Of a DNA stretch of 64,000 nt, positions 48,593 through 58,209 are shown piece by piece. A program made the position numbers and the translations under genes. The notes under the pieces were generated by a model that worked only from the letters and a program-made list of their open reading frames with translations, had not been told where the DNA came from and did no database searches. Numbering within the stretch: position 1 is the stretch's first letter; each line of letters opens with the position of its first letter. Origin of the DNA: Pantoea latae (GTDB lineage Bacteria; Pseudomonadota; Gammaproteobacteria; Enterobacterales; Enterobacteriaceae); assembly GCF_002077695.1 (NCBI RefSeq), contig NZ_MWUE01000017.1:62001-126000 (forward strand), written 5' to 3'.

Positions 48593-49918
48593 TTATTCAG
48601 AAATAGCGATCTCTTTTTTGGTGACGTTACAGTAAACAATCCAGCCCAGGCCCAGAGTTGCCCAGGTGGCGCCTAATATAAAGGCGTCAAAGCTCAGATT
48701 AACCCACATCAGGGCGACGCAGCCCAGCCCTGCCAGCGGCAGGAGTATATTGCAGAAGATTTGCCTGATGCCGCGGTTATCCTTTTCCTTAAAGGCAAAG
48801 TGGATAATGACCGACAGGTTGACGGCGCTAAAAGCCACCAGCGCGCCAAAGCTGATGAGCGAGACGGCCGTATCAAGCTGAATAAATATCGAGGTCAGCG
48901 AGACCAGGCCGATCAATAAAATACAGTAGACCGGGTTATTATTTTCCGGATGCAGATAGCCAAAAAAGCGGTGGGTTAACTGATTATTTTTCCCCATGAT
49001 ATGCAACAGTCTGGCGGCGCTGGCATGGGAAGCGAGAGCCGAGGCGAAAGTATTTAGCAATATCGCAATAAGAAACAGCGTTTGAAACAATTTGCCGCCA
49101 ACATTTAACACAATTTCCGGCAGCGCTTCCATGGGATTCTTAAAATGGGAGTTGTCCGGGAAGTAAAGCTGAATAAACCATGCGGCGACAAAGAAGATGC
49201 AGCCTCCGCTCAGGGCGGTGTAAAACACGGCTTTGGGTATGGTGCTGACCGGGCTTTTGGTTTCATCCGTCAGCGTGGTGACGGCGTCAAAGCCCAGAAA
49301 GGAGAAGCACAGCACCGCCGCGCCGCTTATCAAGGGGATAATGCTGGTGTGCCCATTGAATAAGGGTTGCGTGGTGTAAAGGTGGCTGTCGCCATAATCC
49401 CTGAGAATGTTGTGGATCACGAAATAGATAAACACACCCATCAGGATCACCGGAATGCCGACAAAAATAAAGTTGGCGTTTGCCAGCGTTTTGATGTTGC
49501 AGCAGTTAACAAAGGTCACCAGTGCGGTAAAAACTAAAATAGAGAGCCATACCGGCACCTCTGGCAACAGAGTCTGTAAATAGATCCCGGCCAGCAGTGA
49601 ATTAATCATCGGAAGGAAAACATAATCCAGCAGGGAAGACCAGCCGACGATAAAGCCCGATTTATCGCCGCACACCTTTTTAGTATAGGTGTAGGCCGAT
49701 CCCGACGAGGGGTGCAGGCGAACCATTCTGCCATAGCTTATTGCCGTCAGTAATACCGCTGCCAGCGCTAACAGATAGGCAAGTGGTACGCGTCCTTCTG
49801 TTATATTTGACACGATACCAAAAGTATCAAATACCGTCATTGGCGTCATATAGGCGATGCCGATAATCACAACCTGCCATAATGACAGGCCGGCCTTATT
49901 GGTCTCTTTTAATCTCAT
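48593..49918 (-). CDS. APC-family amine/amino-acid permease, PuuP-like
   Basis: This 441-aa protein has 12 membrane segments and resembles PuuP/YeeF putrescine importers: SLWQVVIIGIAYMTPMTVFDTFGIV at TM1, SGSAYTYTKKVCGD in the first loop and FSFLGFDAVTTLTDETKSP at TM6. The ATG at 49918 has GAGAG upstream. It is upstream of the FAD amine oxidase in the same direction, so uptake of putrescine or a similar amine before its oxidation is the likely job. Confidence 0.87.
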   Translation of the reverse strand: MRLKETNKAGLSLWQVVIIGIAYMTPMTVFDTFGIVSNITEGRVPLAYLLALAAVLLTAISYGRMVRLHPSSGSAYTYTKKVCGDKSGFIVGWSSLLDYVFLPMINSLLAGIYLQTLLPEVPVWLSILVFTALVTFVNCCNIKTLANANFIFVGIPVILMGVFIYFVIHNILRDYGDSHLYTTQPLFNGHTSIIPLISGAAVLCFSFLGFDAVTTLTDETKSPVSTIPKAVFYTALSGGCIFFVAAWFIQLYFPDNSHFKNPMEALPEIVLNVGGKLFQTLFLIAILLNTFASALASHASAARLLHIMGKNNQLTHRFFGYLHPENNNPVYCILLIGLVSLTSIFIQLDTAVSLISFGALVAFSAVNLSVIIHFAFKEKDNRGIRQIFCNILLPLAGLGCVALMWVNLSFDAFILGATWATLGLGWIVYCNVTKKEIAISE

Positions 49919-50505
49919 GGCAATCTCTCACTCAGACGTTCAGTTAGATGACTTTTAACCTCTGCTGCATGGAAAAAATTAAACAGATGCCTGGCCTTTA
50001 ACGGGCGGCGGCTCAGCGTGTCCCGTTCAGGCTTTTTATCATCCCTGCTGTTCTTCTTTGATAACCACGTTATCGCCCGCGTGGCTAAATCCGCGAGAAG
50101 AGTCGTAGCGAAAACTCCCTGCAATTTTTGTAGCGATATTTACCCCAGTCACAGGATTTTTATAGCGAGCATCTTCTGGCTGGATCCGCCTTTACTCGCT
50201 GCGTTATCTTGAGAATTATCTTAAACATCCATCTCTTTACTAACTGGGTAATCAAATGGCGTAATCCAGTGGGGTAATATATAAAACATAATATTATATA
50301 TGTATATGCTTAGTGTCACAAAAATGTTAAATTTCTTTTATCTTAATGTTCTGTAAGCTTTTTTAGCTGGCCAACGAAACCCATCGCTTTAGGATGATTA
50401 ATAAATTTAAATTCAATCAGTTAGGTCGTTTGTAAGGGAAGGCGTGCGTGAGAGGATAAACAGCAGCCGCTTTGCTTAAGCGGCTCCAGAATGAGAGCAA
50501 TAGAC
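49919..50505. other. 587-bp gap between the permease and the MocR-type gene
   Basis: I see no gene here. The stretch 50200-50440 is AT-rich and must contain the promoter of the PuuP-like operon. Short frames at 49915-50124 (minus) and 50018-50212 (plus) have no start context or family likeness. No clear RpoN, CRP or hairpin signal was found. Confidence 0.5.
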
Positions 50506-51978
50506 CTATGTCGCCGCGTTGATCAGCGCGGCGAGTTGATGAAAACTGGTTTTGATTTCGCTTTCTTCCATGCTGGCAAACCCCAGCAGTAATCCTGATA
50601 GCTTTTTATCGCTGGCATAGTAGCTCGACAGGGCGCGCACCAGAATGCCCTGCTCATTTGCGCGCTGCGCCAGACTGACATCATCAACTTCTGCAGGTAA
50701 CTGCATAATCAAATGCAGTCCGGCATTGCTGTTGTACTGGCCCAGAAAACAGCTGCCGAGTTTTTCACTGATTAAATTCACTAAAATTTGCCTGCGTCGG
50801 CTGTATAGCTGACGCATTTTACGTATATGAGCCGCGTAATAGCCTTCCCGGATAAAGTCCGCCAGGGCAGCCTGCGTCAGCTGATGGCCGCCGCGATAGA
50901 GTTCGCTATGCATTCTTTTTAGCGGCGTTTTCAACTGCTCTGGCAAGACCATATAGCCGAGCCGCAGCGCCGGATAGAGGGTTTTACTGAAGGTGCCCAC
51001 ATAGATCACCGGGCTATTAGCCTCCAGGCCTTGCAAGGCAGGAATAGGCTGGCCAGCAAAACGGAACTCGCTGTCATAGTCATCCTCGACGATCCAGCTT
51101 GCGGTTTTTCGTGCCTGCGCCAGCAGTAGCTGCCTGCGGCTCAGGCTCATCACCGAACCCAGCGGATACTGGTGAGAAGGGGTAACAAAGATCAGCCTGG
51201 GCGGCTCGCTCTCTTCACCGTCGGGAACCAGGCCCTGTTCATCCACCGGCATGGTGACAATCTCGACGCTGTTCATACGGAGAATATTTTTAATACCCCA
51301 GTATCCCGGCTCCTCCGTCCAGGCCTTGTCTCCAGGGTTGCACAGCGAACGCGTCACCAGGTCGAGCGCCTGATGAATGCCTTCGGTGATCAAAATCTGA
51401 TCCGGCGTGCACTGCACCCCGCGCGCGGTGCGCAGATAATCGGTCAGCGCAGCTTTAAGCCGCTCTGAGCCGCCCGTGGTGTCATAGGTCAACAGTTCGG
51501 GAGAGAGCTGACGAGCCTGGCGATCGGTGAATTTTTTCAGCACGCGATGCGGGAAATTCGCCACGTCTGGCACGCCGGGTAAGAACGCGCCCCATTGCCT
51601 GGGGCTCGCGCTGGCATGCTCCAGCAGCTGCAAGCCGCGCGCCGAAAGGGGTGAATACTCCTCAACAGTCGCCTCCTGGTTTCTGATGGCAGGCCTGCAC
51701 TCTAAATTATCCAGCACGCTGTGCGTCACGAATGTCCCGCTACCGGTACGGGATGAAATATAGCCCTCTGCCTGCAGCTGCTCATAAACCCGCAACACCG
51801 TATTGCGCGACAGCGTCAGCTCCTCAGCCAGATCGCGCGTCGGCGGCATGCGCGAGGAAGGGGTCAGATTACCTGACAGGATAGCGTCACAGATGGCGAG
51901 ATAGAGTCGCTTGTGCAGCTTCTCTTCGGCGCGGTTAAAAAATGCTTGTCTGATCACATCTCCGGCAAGTGAGCGCAT
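50506..51978 (-). CDS. MocR/GabR-type PLP-dependent transcriptional regulator
   Basis: The 490-aa protein has an N-terminal GntR-type winged HTH (KLHKRLYLAICDAILSGNLTPSSRMPPTRDLAEELTLSRNTVLRVYEQL) and a large aminotransferase-like domain with the PLP Lys in YVGTFSKTLYPALRLGYM (about 325). This is the MocR layout used by GabR to sense GABA plus PLP. I start at ATG 51978, with AGGA 6 nt upstream, rather than 52053. It is divergent from gabT across 101 bp, so it probably activates gabTD. In that gap TTTGG (52001) and CCAAA (52021) form a weak inverted pair. Confidence 0.88.
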   Translation of the reverse strand: MRSLAGDVIRQAFFNRAEEKLHKRLYLAICDAILSGNLTPSSRMPPTRDLAEELTLSRNTVLRVYEQLQAEGYISSRTGSGTFVTHSVLDNLECRPAIRNQEATVEEYSPLSARGLQLLEHASASPRQWGAFLPGVPDVANFPHRVLKKFTDRQARQLSPELLTYDTTGGSERLKAALTDYLRTARGVQCTPDQILITEGIHQALDLVTRSLCNPGDKAWTEEPGYWGIKNILRMNSVEIVTMPVDEQGLVPDGEESEPPRLIFVTPSHQYPLGSVMSLSRRQLLLAQARKTASWIVEDDYDSEFRFAGQPIPALQGLEANSPVIYVGTFSKTLYPALRLGYMVLPEQLKTPLKRMHSELYRGGHQLTQAALADFIREGYYAAHIRKMRQLYSRRRQILVNLISEKLGSCFLGQYNSNAGLHLIMQLPAEVDDVSLAQRANEQGILVRALSSYYASDKKLSGLLLGFASMEESEIKTSFHQLAALINAAT

Positions 51979-52079
51979 TTGGATCCTGTAAATAAAATGA
52001 TTTGGCTCTCGAATAAGGTACCAAACGCTGACAGATTGTCTCCCGTACTTCAAATAAATTTGGATAGAAGGGGCTTACA

Positions 52080-53354
52080 ATGGGTAATCACAATCTTCAG
52101 CAGCGTCGTCTGAATGCCACTCCACGCGGAGTAGGCGTAATGTGCAACTTCTACGCCAGCTCAGCAGAAAACAGCACCCTGACGGATGTCGAGGGCAATG
52201 AATATATCGATTTTGCGGCGGGCATTGCGGTGCTGAACACCGGCCATCGTCATCCTCGTCTGGTGGCGGCGATGGAGCAGCAGCTCAAGGCTTTTACCCA
52301 TACCGCCTATCAGATCGTCCCCTATGAGAGCTACATCTCACTGGCGGAAAAAATCAATGCTGCCGCGCCTGTTGAAGGCGAGCTGAAAACCGCGTTTTTC
52401 TCCACGGGTGCGGAAGCGGTAGAGAACGCGGTGAAAATCGCGCGCGCCTACACCGGACGGCCTGGCATCATCGCCTTCGGCGGCGGCTTCCACGGCCGCA
52501 CCTATATGACCATGGCGCTGACCGGCAAAGTCGCGCCCTATAAGAAAGGCTTCGGTCCTTTCCCTGGCTCGGTTTTTCACGTGCCCTATCCGTCAGAACT
52601 TCATAACGTCACCACCGCCGACACCCTGATCGCCATCGAGCGCCTGTTTAAGGCCGATATCGACGCCAGTCAGGTGGCGGCAATTATCTTTGAACCGGTG
52701 CAGGGCGAGGGCGGGTTCAATGTCGCACCGCCGGAACTGATCGCCGCTATTCGTCGCCTCTGCGATGAGCATGGCATTGTAATGATCGCGGATGAGGTGC
52801 AGAGCGGCTTCGCCCGCACAGGCAAGCTGTTTGCTATGGATCACTATCAGCATCAGGCCGACCTGATGACCATGGCGAAAAGCCTGGCGGGCGGTATGCC
52901 GCTCTCTGGCGTGGTGGGCAAAGCTGAGATCATGGACGCGCCTGCGCCAGGCGGCCTGGGCGGCACCTATGCGGGCAACCCCATGGCGGTGGCGTCAGCG
53001 CACGCGGTGCTGGATATCATCAAAGATGAACAGCTCTGTCAGCGTGCCGACGCGCTGGGCGAGCGTCTGCGCGTGGCGCTGCGCGACTGTCAGGAATGGT
53101 GCGCTGAACTGGCTGAGATCCGCGGGCTGGGCTCGATGATCGCGGCTGAATTCTGCGATGCGCAGACCGGCGAGCCTTCCGCCGCCGCCGCGCAGAAAAT
53201 CCAGCAGCGGGCGCTTGAGCAGGGGCTGCTGCTGCTGACCTGCGGCCAGTATGGCAACGTGATCCGCTTTCTCTATCCCTTAACCATTCCCGACGCCCAG
53301 TTTGACAAGGCGCTGAAGATCATCGCATCTGCGACAAAAATCCAGGAGGCATAG
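52080..53354 (+). CDS. gabT: 4-aminobutyrate aminotransferase
   Basis: This 424-aa class III aminotransferase transfers the amino group of GABA to 2-oxoglutarate, giving succinate semialdehyde and glutamate. Typical GabT motifs are GVGVMCNFYASSAENSTLTDVEG (N-terminus), FSTGAEAVENAVKIARAYTGR (PLP phosphate binding), FEPVQGEGGFNVAP, IADEVQSGFARTGKLFAMDHY and the PLP Lys in MTMAKSLAGGMPLSGV (about 267). Length is normal. It is divergent from the MocR regulator and followed by gabD after 3 bp. Confidence 0.92.
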   Translation: MGNHNLQQRRLNATPRGVGVMCNFYASSAENSTLTDVEGNEYIDFAAGIAVLNTGHRHPRLVAAMEQQLKAFTHTAYQIVPYESYISLAEKINAAAPVEGELKTAFFSTGAEAVENAVKIARAYTGRPGIIAFGGGFHGRTYMTMALTGKVAPYKKGFGPFPGSVFHVPYPSELHNVTTADTLIAIERLFKADIDASQVAAIIFEPVQGEGGFNVAPPELIAAIRRLCDEHGIVMIADEVQSGFARTGKLFAMDHYQHQADLMTMAKSLAGGMPLSGVVGKAEIMDAPAPGGLGGTYAGNPMAVASAHAVLDIIKDEQLCQRADALGERLRVALRDCQEWCAELAEIRGLGSMIAAEFCDAQTGEPSAAAAQKIQQRALEQGLLLLTCGQYGNVIRFLYPLTIPDAQFDKALKIIASATKIQEA

Positions 53355-53357
53355 AGG

Positions 53358-54806
53358 ATGAAACTAGACAATCCGGCACTCCTTATCGAGAAAAATCTGG
53401 TAGAAGGCCAGTGGATCGGCGCCGATTCGGGCGCGACACTGAGCGTAAAAAATGTCGCGACGGGCGAAGAGATCGCCAGCGTGCCGCTGCTGGGCCGTGC
53501 AGAGACGCAGCGCGCTATTGCTTATGCGGAACAGGCGCAGCGCGAATGGAAGCGACGCACCGCAACCGAGCGCGCGAAAATCCTGCATCGCTGGGTGTCG
53601 CTTATTGAGGAAAGCCGCGAGGATCTGGCTCGCCTGATCACCGCAGAGGGCGGAAAACCACTGGCGGAAGCGCGAGGCGAAATCGCCTACGCCGCCTCGT
53701 TCATTACGTGGTTCGCCGAAGAGGCGCGGCGCGTTGACGGCGCGGTGTTGCAGCCGGTCAACGCGTCGCAGCGTTACGTAGTGACGAAGCAGCCTGTCGG
53801 GGTTTGCGCGGCCATCACGCCGTGGAATTTTCCCGCGGCGATGATCACGCGCAAAGTGGCGCCCGCGCTGGCCTCGGGCTGCGCCATCATTGTCAAACCC
53901 GCAGAGCAGACGCCGTTAACGGCGCTGGCGCTTGCCCGGCTGGGCGAAGAGGCGGGGCTGCCAGCCGGCGTGCTTCAGGTGGTGACGGGCGATCCGCGTG
54001 CAATAGGCGAGGAGCTTTGCCAGAACCCGACGGTGCGCAAACTGAGCTTTACCGGATCTACCGAGACCGGCCGCACCCTGATGGCGCAGTGCGCGCCCAG
54101 CATTAAGAAGTTGTCCCTCGAGCTGGGCGGCAACGCGCCGGTTATCGTGTTTGACGACGCCGATCTCGAGCAGGCTGTCGCCGGCATTATGGCCTCGAAA
54201 TTCCGCAACAGCGGCCAGACCTGCGTCTGCGCGAACCGAATCTATGTGCAGCGCGGCATTTACGCCGCGCTGTCAGATGCGCTGGTCAACGCGGTCAACG
54301 CGCTTAAGGTGGGCAACGGTCTGGATGAAACCATTAATCAGGGGCCGCTTATTGATGAGAGAGCGATGAATAAAGTGGAGTCCCATATCCATGATGCGCT
54401 TGAGAAAGGGGCCACCCTGCTGACAGGAGGAAAACGCCATCCGCTGGGGGGCAATTTCTTTACGCCAACGGTGATCGGCAATGTCGACCAGTCGATGCGT
54501 TTTGCCCGCGAGGAAACCTTTGGCCCGGTGGCGCCGCTGTTTCAGTTCAGCACGGATGAAGAGGTGATTCAGTATGCCAACGAGACGGAATTTGGTCTTG
54601 CCGCTTATATCTTTACCCGCGACGCCCGACGTCAATGGCTGGTTCCCGAGGCGCTGGAATATGGCATGGTCGGCGTCAATACCGGCCTGATCTCTAACGA
54701 AGTCGCGCCGTTCGGCGGCATCAAGCAGTCCGGGCTAGGCCGTGAAGGCTCGCGCTTCGGCATGGATGAGTATCTCGAAATTAAATATGTTTGCGTCGCT
54801 TTGTAA
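53358..54806 (+). CDS. gabD: Succinate-semialdehyde dehydrogenase (NADP+)
   Basis: The 482-aa aldehyde dehydrogenase oxidises succinate semialdehyde to succinate. I see PWNFPAAMITRKVAPALASGC, the nucleotide site FTGSTETGR, the catalytic Glu in LELGGNAPVIVFDDAD (about 255) and the catalytic Cys in NSGQTCVCANRIYV (about 289), where the second Cys is typical of GabD. The C-terminus (GGIKQSGLGREGSRFGMDEYLEIKYVC) also matches. It forms an operon with gabT and ends at a strong terminator. Confidence 0.93.
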   Translation: MKLDNPALLIEKNLVEGQWIGADSGATLSVKNVATGEEIASVPLLGRAETQRAIAYAEQAQREWKRRTATERAKILHRWVSLIEESREDLARLITAEGGKPLAEARGEIAYAASFITWFAEEARRVDGAVLQPVNASQRYVVTKQPVGVCAAITPWNFPAAMITRKVAPALASGCAIIVKPAEQTPLTALALARLGEEAGLPAGVLQVVTGDPRAIGEELCQNPTVRKLSFTGSTETGRTLMAQCAPSIKKLSLELGGNAPVIVFDDADLEQAVAGIMASKFRNSGQTCVCANRIYVQRGIYAALSDALVNAVNALKVGNGLDETINQGPLIDERAMNKVESHIHDALEKGATLLTGGKRHPLGGNFFTPTVIGNVDQSMRFAREETFGPVAPLFQFSTDEEVIQYANETEFGLAAYIFTRDARRQWLVPEALEYGMVGVNTGLISNEVAPFGGIKQSGLGREGSRFGMDEYLEIKYVCVAL

Positions 54807-54840
54807 TTAATCTGCCGTAGTACTTTGCTCGCATGAGTCG

Positions 54841-54869
54841 CGACGATATTGATTATCGTCGTTTTTTTT
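54841..54869 (+). terminator. Intrinsic terminator of gabTD
   Basis: CGACGATA, a 5-nt loop and TATCGTCG are followed by eight T. It is 35 bp after the gabD stop and is the cleanest Rho-independent terminator in the window. Confidence 0.9.
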
Positions 54870-54907
54870 GCCTTTAAACCGCCGTGAAGCGCTGTTAAGG
54901 AGTCTGA

Positions 54908-56179
54908 ATGAACACCCTGTCCTTTCTCAATAGCCATAAAGATTCTGCATGGTCGATTTTTGTTACTCAGGTGGAGCGCGTTCTTCCGCATCTGGGCGAC
55001 CTGACCTTCTGGGCGTCAACCCTGACGCGTCCCAAGCGCGCCCTGATTGTCGATATTCCGCTGGAAATGGATGACGGAAGCGTCAGGCATTTTGAGGGCT
55101 ATCGCGTGCAGCACAACCTCTCTCGCGGGCCGGGAAAAGGTGGGGTGAGGTTTCACCCGGACGTGACGCTGGAAGAGGTGATGGCGCTTTCCGCCTGGAT
55201 GACGGTGAAATGCGCCGCGCTTAACCTGCCTTTCGGCGGCGCCAAAGGCGGCATCCGCGTCGATCCCGCCTCGCTGACCAAAAAAGAGCTGGAGCGGCTG
55301 ACCCGACGCTATACCAGCGAAATCGGTTTAATTATCGGGCCGCAGCAGGATATTCCCGCGCCGGACGTCGGCACCAATGCGCAGGTGATGGCGTGGATGA
55401 TGGATACCTATTCCATGAACGTGGGCGCCACGACCACCGGCGTCGTCACCGGAAAGCCGGTTCACCTGGGCGGATCGCTGGGACGCGTGAAGGCAACCGG
55501 TCGCGGCGTGTTTGTCACCGGGCGCAAGGCGGCAGAACGTTTACATATCGACGTCAGCCAGGCGCGTATCGGCGTTCAGGGCTTCGGCAATGTCGGCAGC
55601 GTGGCGGCTCAGCTGTTTGCGCAGGAAGGCGCCAGCATTATTGCCGTTCAGGATCATTCCGCCACGCTGGTGAATGAACAGGGCATCGATATAGCGGCGC
55701 TGATCGCCTGGCAGCAGGCGCGGGGGGAAATCCGCGGCTTTGCCGGCGCTGCCGAGGTTGACCACGACGCATTCTGGACCCTTCGTTACGACATCCTGAT
55801 ACCGGCCGCCCTTGAAGGCCAGATCACTGCGTCGCGCGCAGAACGACTCGACTGCCGGCTAGTGCTGGAAGGCGCCAACGGCCCGACGGTGCCGCAGGCG
55901 GATGACATTCTGCGCGAGCGCGGCATTACGGTGCTGCCCGATGTGATCTGCAACGCAGGCGGGGTGACCGTTAGCTACTTCGAATGGGTGCAGGATTTTT
56001 CAAGCTTCTACTGGTCGGAAAACGAAATTTATCAAAAGCTGGACGCCATTATTCTCAGCGCGTTCGACTATGTCTGGAACAAGTCTCTTGAGCTGGGCGT
56101 GTCGCTGCGCACTGCTGCCTATGCCATTGCCTGTGAGCGCATTCTGATTGCGCGCGAAGAGCGCGGCATCTATCCCTGA
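54908..56179 (+). CDS. Glu/Leu/Phe/Val dehydrogenase (glutamate dehydrogenase type)
   Basis: The 423-aa enzyme has the catalytic region [22 protein letters not shown] and [13 protein letters not shown] with the active Lys, the Asp-containing [15 protein letters not shown], and a Rossmann fold with [10 protein letters not shown]. Its length and sequence are of the hexameric NAD-type glutamate dehydrogenases (RocG/GudB-like), not of the 447-aa enterobacterial NADP biosynthetic GdhA. Sitting after gabTD, it could reconvert glutamate made by GabT into 2-oxoglutarate and ammonia. GTTAAGGAG precedes the ATG. Confidence 0.88.
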   Translation: MNTLSFLNSHKDSAWSIFVTQVERVLPHLGDLTFWASTLTRPKRALIVDIPLEMDDGSVRHFEGYRVQHNLSRGPGKGGVRFHPDVTLEEVMALSAWMTVKCAALNLPFGGAKGGIRVDPASLTKKELERLTRRYTSEIGLIIGPQQDIPAPDVGTNAQVMAWMMDTYSMNVGATTTGVVTGKPVHLGGSLGRVKATGRGVFVTGRKAAERLHIDVSQARIGVQGFGNVGSVAAQLFAQEGASIIAVQDHSATLVNEQGIDIAALIAWQQARGEIRGFAGAAEVDHDAFWTLRYDILIPAALEGQITASRAERLDCRLVLEGANGPTVPQADDILRERGITVLPDVICNAGGVTVSYFEWVQDFSSFYWSENEIYQKLDAIILSAFDYVWNKSLELGVSLRTAAYAIACERILIAREERGIYP

Positions 56180-56328
56180 TTTCCGGCCCGCCGCGCGGGG
56201 CTGCTGCCGCTGATTAGCCATCAGGTAATGTTTAACAAAACTGTGACATACGCAATATACATATAACTTATTATGTTTTATAAATTACTCTCTATCGCCT
56301 GCGATTATGCCATTAAAGAGAACGACAT

Positions 56329-57810
56329 ATGGAACAGACACCTGAAAAAAATCTCTATAATAATCAGCCCGAAAGCAAAGAACAGTTCAACAGATCGATT
56401 GGGCTTATCTCTAACTTTGCGCTTGGGTTTACCTACCTTTCACCGCTAACCGCCGTTTATTCGCTGTTTGCGCTGGCCGTGACGCTGGCCGGTCCGCCTG
56501 CGGTCTGGTGGATCCTGATCGTCGCCTGCGGGCAGCTGCTGGTGGCGCTGGTGTTTGGCGAAGTCGCTTCCCAGTATCCGATCACCGGCGGGTTATATCC
56601 CTGGGCAAGGCGTTTATGGGGAAAAAAATTCGCCTGGATCGCCGCATGGATCTACCTGTGGGCGCTGGTGGTCACCATTACCTCGATTGCCGAATACACC
56701 TCTACCTTTGTCGCCTCTCTGTTCCACTTTGCGCAAACGCCGCTCAATCTGCTGATGACCTCCGTCGTGTTGCTGCTGATGATGATGGGCGTGAATATGT
56801 CGGGCACCAAGAACCTGGCGCGCGTGGCGAAGATCGGGTTCTGGTGCGAAATCGTGAGCGTGATTGCGCTGGGCATCTATCTGCTGATCTTCCATCGTTC
56901 TCAGCCGTTTTCCGTTATCTTTGACTCCATGGGAGTGATGGCGAAAGACGGCAGCTACACCACGGCGTTTATGTCCGCCGCGCTGATGGGGCTGTTTATG
57001 TTCTTTGGTTTCGAAGCCTGCGGCAACGTGGCGGAAGAGGTCAAAAATCCCGGCAAAAAAATCCCGCTGGCGATGATCCTCAGCATTGTTTTTGGCGCCA
57101 TTTCCGCCGTGATTTCAGTGATGGGGTATCTGCTCTCCTCGCCCGATCTGATCGATATCGTCAACGGTAAAATCGCCGATCCTATCCCGGCCATTCTTAA
57201 CGAAGCGCTGGGCAGCACAGGCGCCACGATATTTATCGTCGTCGCGATCGTTGCGATGCTCTCCTGTATCCTGTCGCTGCAGGCGGCGCTGAGCCGTCTT
57301 ATCTTCTCGTTCTCTCGCGACAAAATGCTGCCGGGCAGCGAATGGATGGCCAAAATTTCCAAAAACAGTGTGCCGGACAACGCCATGCTGGTCAGCTGCA
57401 TCCTGCCCGTTATCATCTGCGTCTGGGTCTACTTTCAGCCGGATAATCTGTCGCGCATTACCGCGTTTGCCGTGATCGGCATTTACATCTCTTTCCAGCT
57501 GGTGGTGTTGGCGGCGTTGCGCCAGCGTCTCAAGGGCTGGAAGCCAGCGGGCGAGTGGACGCTCGGCTCGTGGGGCGTGATCGTCAACCTGTTCGCGCTG
57601 CTCTATGGCCTGTGTGGGATTTGGCTGCTGGCTCAGCCAGCCGACGGCGACAGCTTCCTGGATCGCTGGACGGTGCTGGTGGGTCTGGCGGTGGTGCTGA
57701 TTGCCGGCCTGCTCTATATGGCTGTCGCCAAACCCTTTGGGCGCTCCAGCGCGCCAGAAAATGACGCCATTGAATATGCCAGCAAGCTAAGGGCGGAAGA
57801 GGGCGTCTGA
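56329..57810 (+). CDS. APC-family amino acid permease (GABA/choline transporter-like)
   Basis: This 493-aa protein has 12 membrane segments and features of the amino-acid/choline transporter branch: FNRSIGLISNFALGFTYLSPLTAVYSLFALAV at TM1, GEVASQYPITGGLYPWARRLWG and FMFFGFEACGNVAEEVKNPGKKIP. This branch includes fungal and bacterial GABA permeases. AAAGAGAACG precedes the ATG. It is downstream of the glutamate dehydrogenase after 149 bp, which points to GABA or glutamate family uptake. Specificity is not proven. Confidence 0.85.
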   Translation: MEQTPEKNLYNNQPESKEQFNRSIGLISNFALGFTYLSPLTAVYSLFALAVTLAGPPAVWWILIVACGQLLVALVFGEVASQYPITGGLYPWARRLWGKKFAWIAAWIYLWALVVTITSIAEYTSTFVASLFHFAQTPLNLLMTSVVLLLMMMGVNMSGTKNLARVAKIGFWCEIVSVIALGIYLLIFHRSQPFSVIFDSMGVMAKDGSYTTAFMSAALMGLFMFFGFEACGNVAEEVKNPGKKIPLAMILSIVFGAISAVISVMGYLLSSPDLIDIVNGKIADPIPAILNEALGSTGATIFIVVAIVAMLSCILSLQAALSRLIFSFSRDKMLPGSEWMAKISKNSVPDNAMLVSCILPVIICVWVYFQPDNLSRITAFAVIGIYISFQLVVLAALRQRLKGWKPAGEWTLGSWGVIVNLFALLYGLCGIWLLAQPADGDSFLDRWTVLVGLAVVLIAGLLYMAVAKPFGRSSAPENDAIEYASKLRAEEGV

Positions 57811-57833
57811 TAGCCCGGCGCCTTTGCAACCTT

Positions 57834-57864
57834 AAGCCGTAGCCTAAAGCGCTACGGCTTTTTT
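57834..57864. terminator. Bidirectional terminator after the permease
   Basis: AAGCCGTAGC, a 7-nt loop and GCTACGGCTT are followed by TTTT. It ends the permease gene and touches the stop of the leftward ParE-like gene at 57863. Confidence 0.85.
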
Positions 57865-58168
57865 ATCTGCTGTGTGGCAGATGACGCATGGCATCCTGCG
57901 AAGGGTGCAGGACGCCAGGGAGCACAATGCCGTAATCCGTCTCACGGTAATAAATGACGTGGCTCTCACAGGGAAAGCTGAGAATGCCGTCGCCGAGATC
58001 GTTACTGCGGTTCAGGCCTGGAGAAGGTTTGCGGTCGAGAATTTCTGTCATGGTCACGCGCAGTGACTGCGCGTAGAGATCGGCAACTTCCTGGCCCCAG
58101 CGCCGATGTGGGTAAGCGCGGATAGAACGGATCTGGCTCCGCGCTTCTTTGGTATAGCGTTCCGTCAT
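57863..58168 (-). CDS. ParE/RelE-superfamily toxin (orphan)
   Basis: This 101-aa protein has the ParE-type pattern: AYPHRRWGQEVADLYAQSLRVTMTEILDRKPSPG, GILSFPCESHVIYYRETDYGIVLPGVLHPSQD and a final short basic tail. The HVIYYRE strand and the VLHPSQDAMRHL ending are typical. A complete antitoxin gene should lie just upstream, but the region is occupied by the end of the Cache-domain gene. It may be translated as the last gene after GntR and Cache. ParE inhibits gyrase; RelE cleaves mRNA; which applies is not clear. Confidence 0.8.
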   Translation of the reverse strand: MTERYTKEARSQIRSIRAYPHRRWGQEVADLYAQSLRVTMTEILDRKPSPGLNRSNDLGDGILSFPCESHVIYYRETDYGIVLPGVLHPSQDAMRHLPHSR

Positions 58169-58209
58169 CCCTGATTCCTATTCTCCTGCTTTTTCCAGCT
58201 CGTCCGCCG

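Noticed and set aside
49915-50212. Small frames of 64-69 codons on both strands in the 587-bp gap
   Set aside because: No Shine-Dalgarno, no signal or membrane pattern and no family likeness.
56250-56290. TATAC-like sequences before the APC permease
   Set aside because: The half-sites do not have the N4 spacing; this is ordinary AT-rich promoter DNA.
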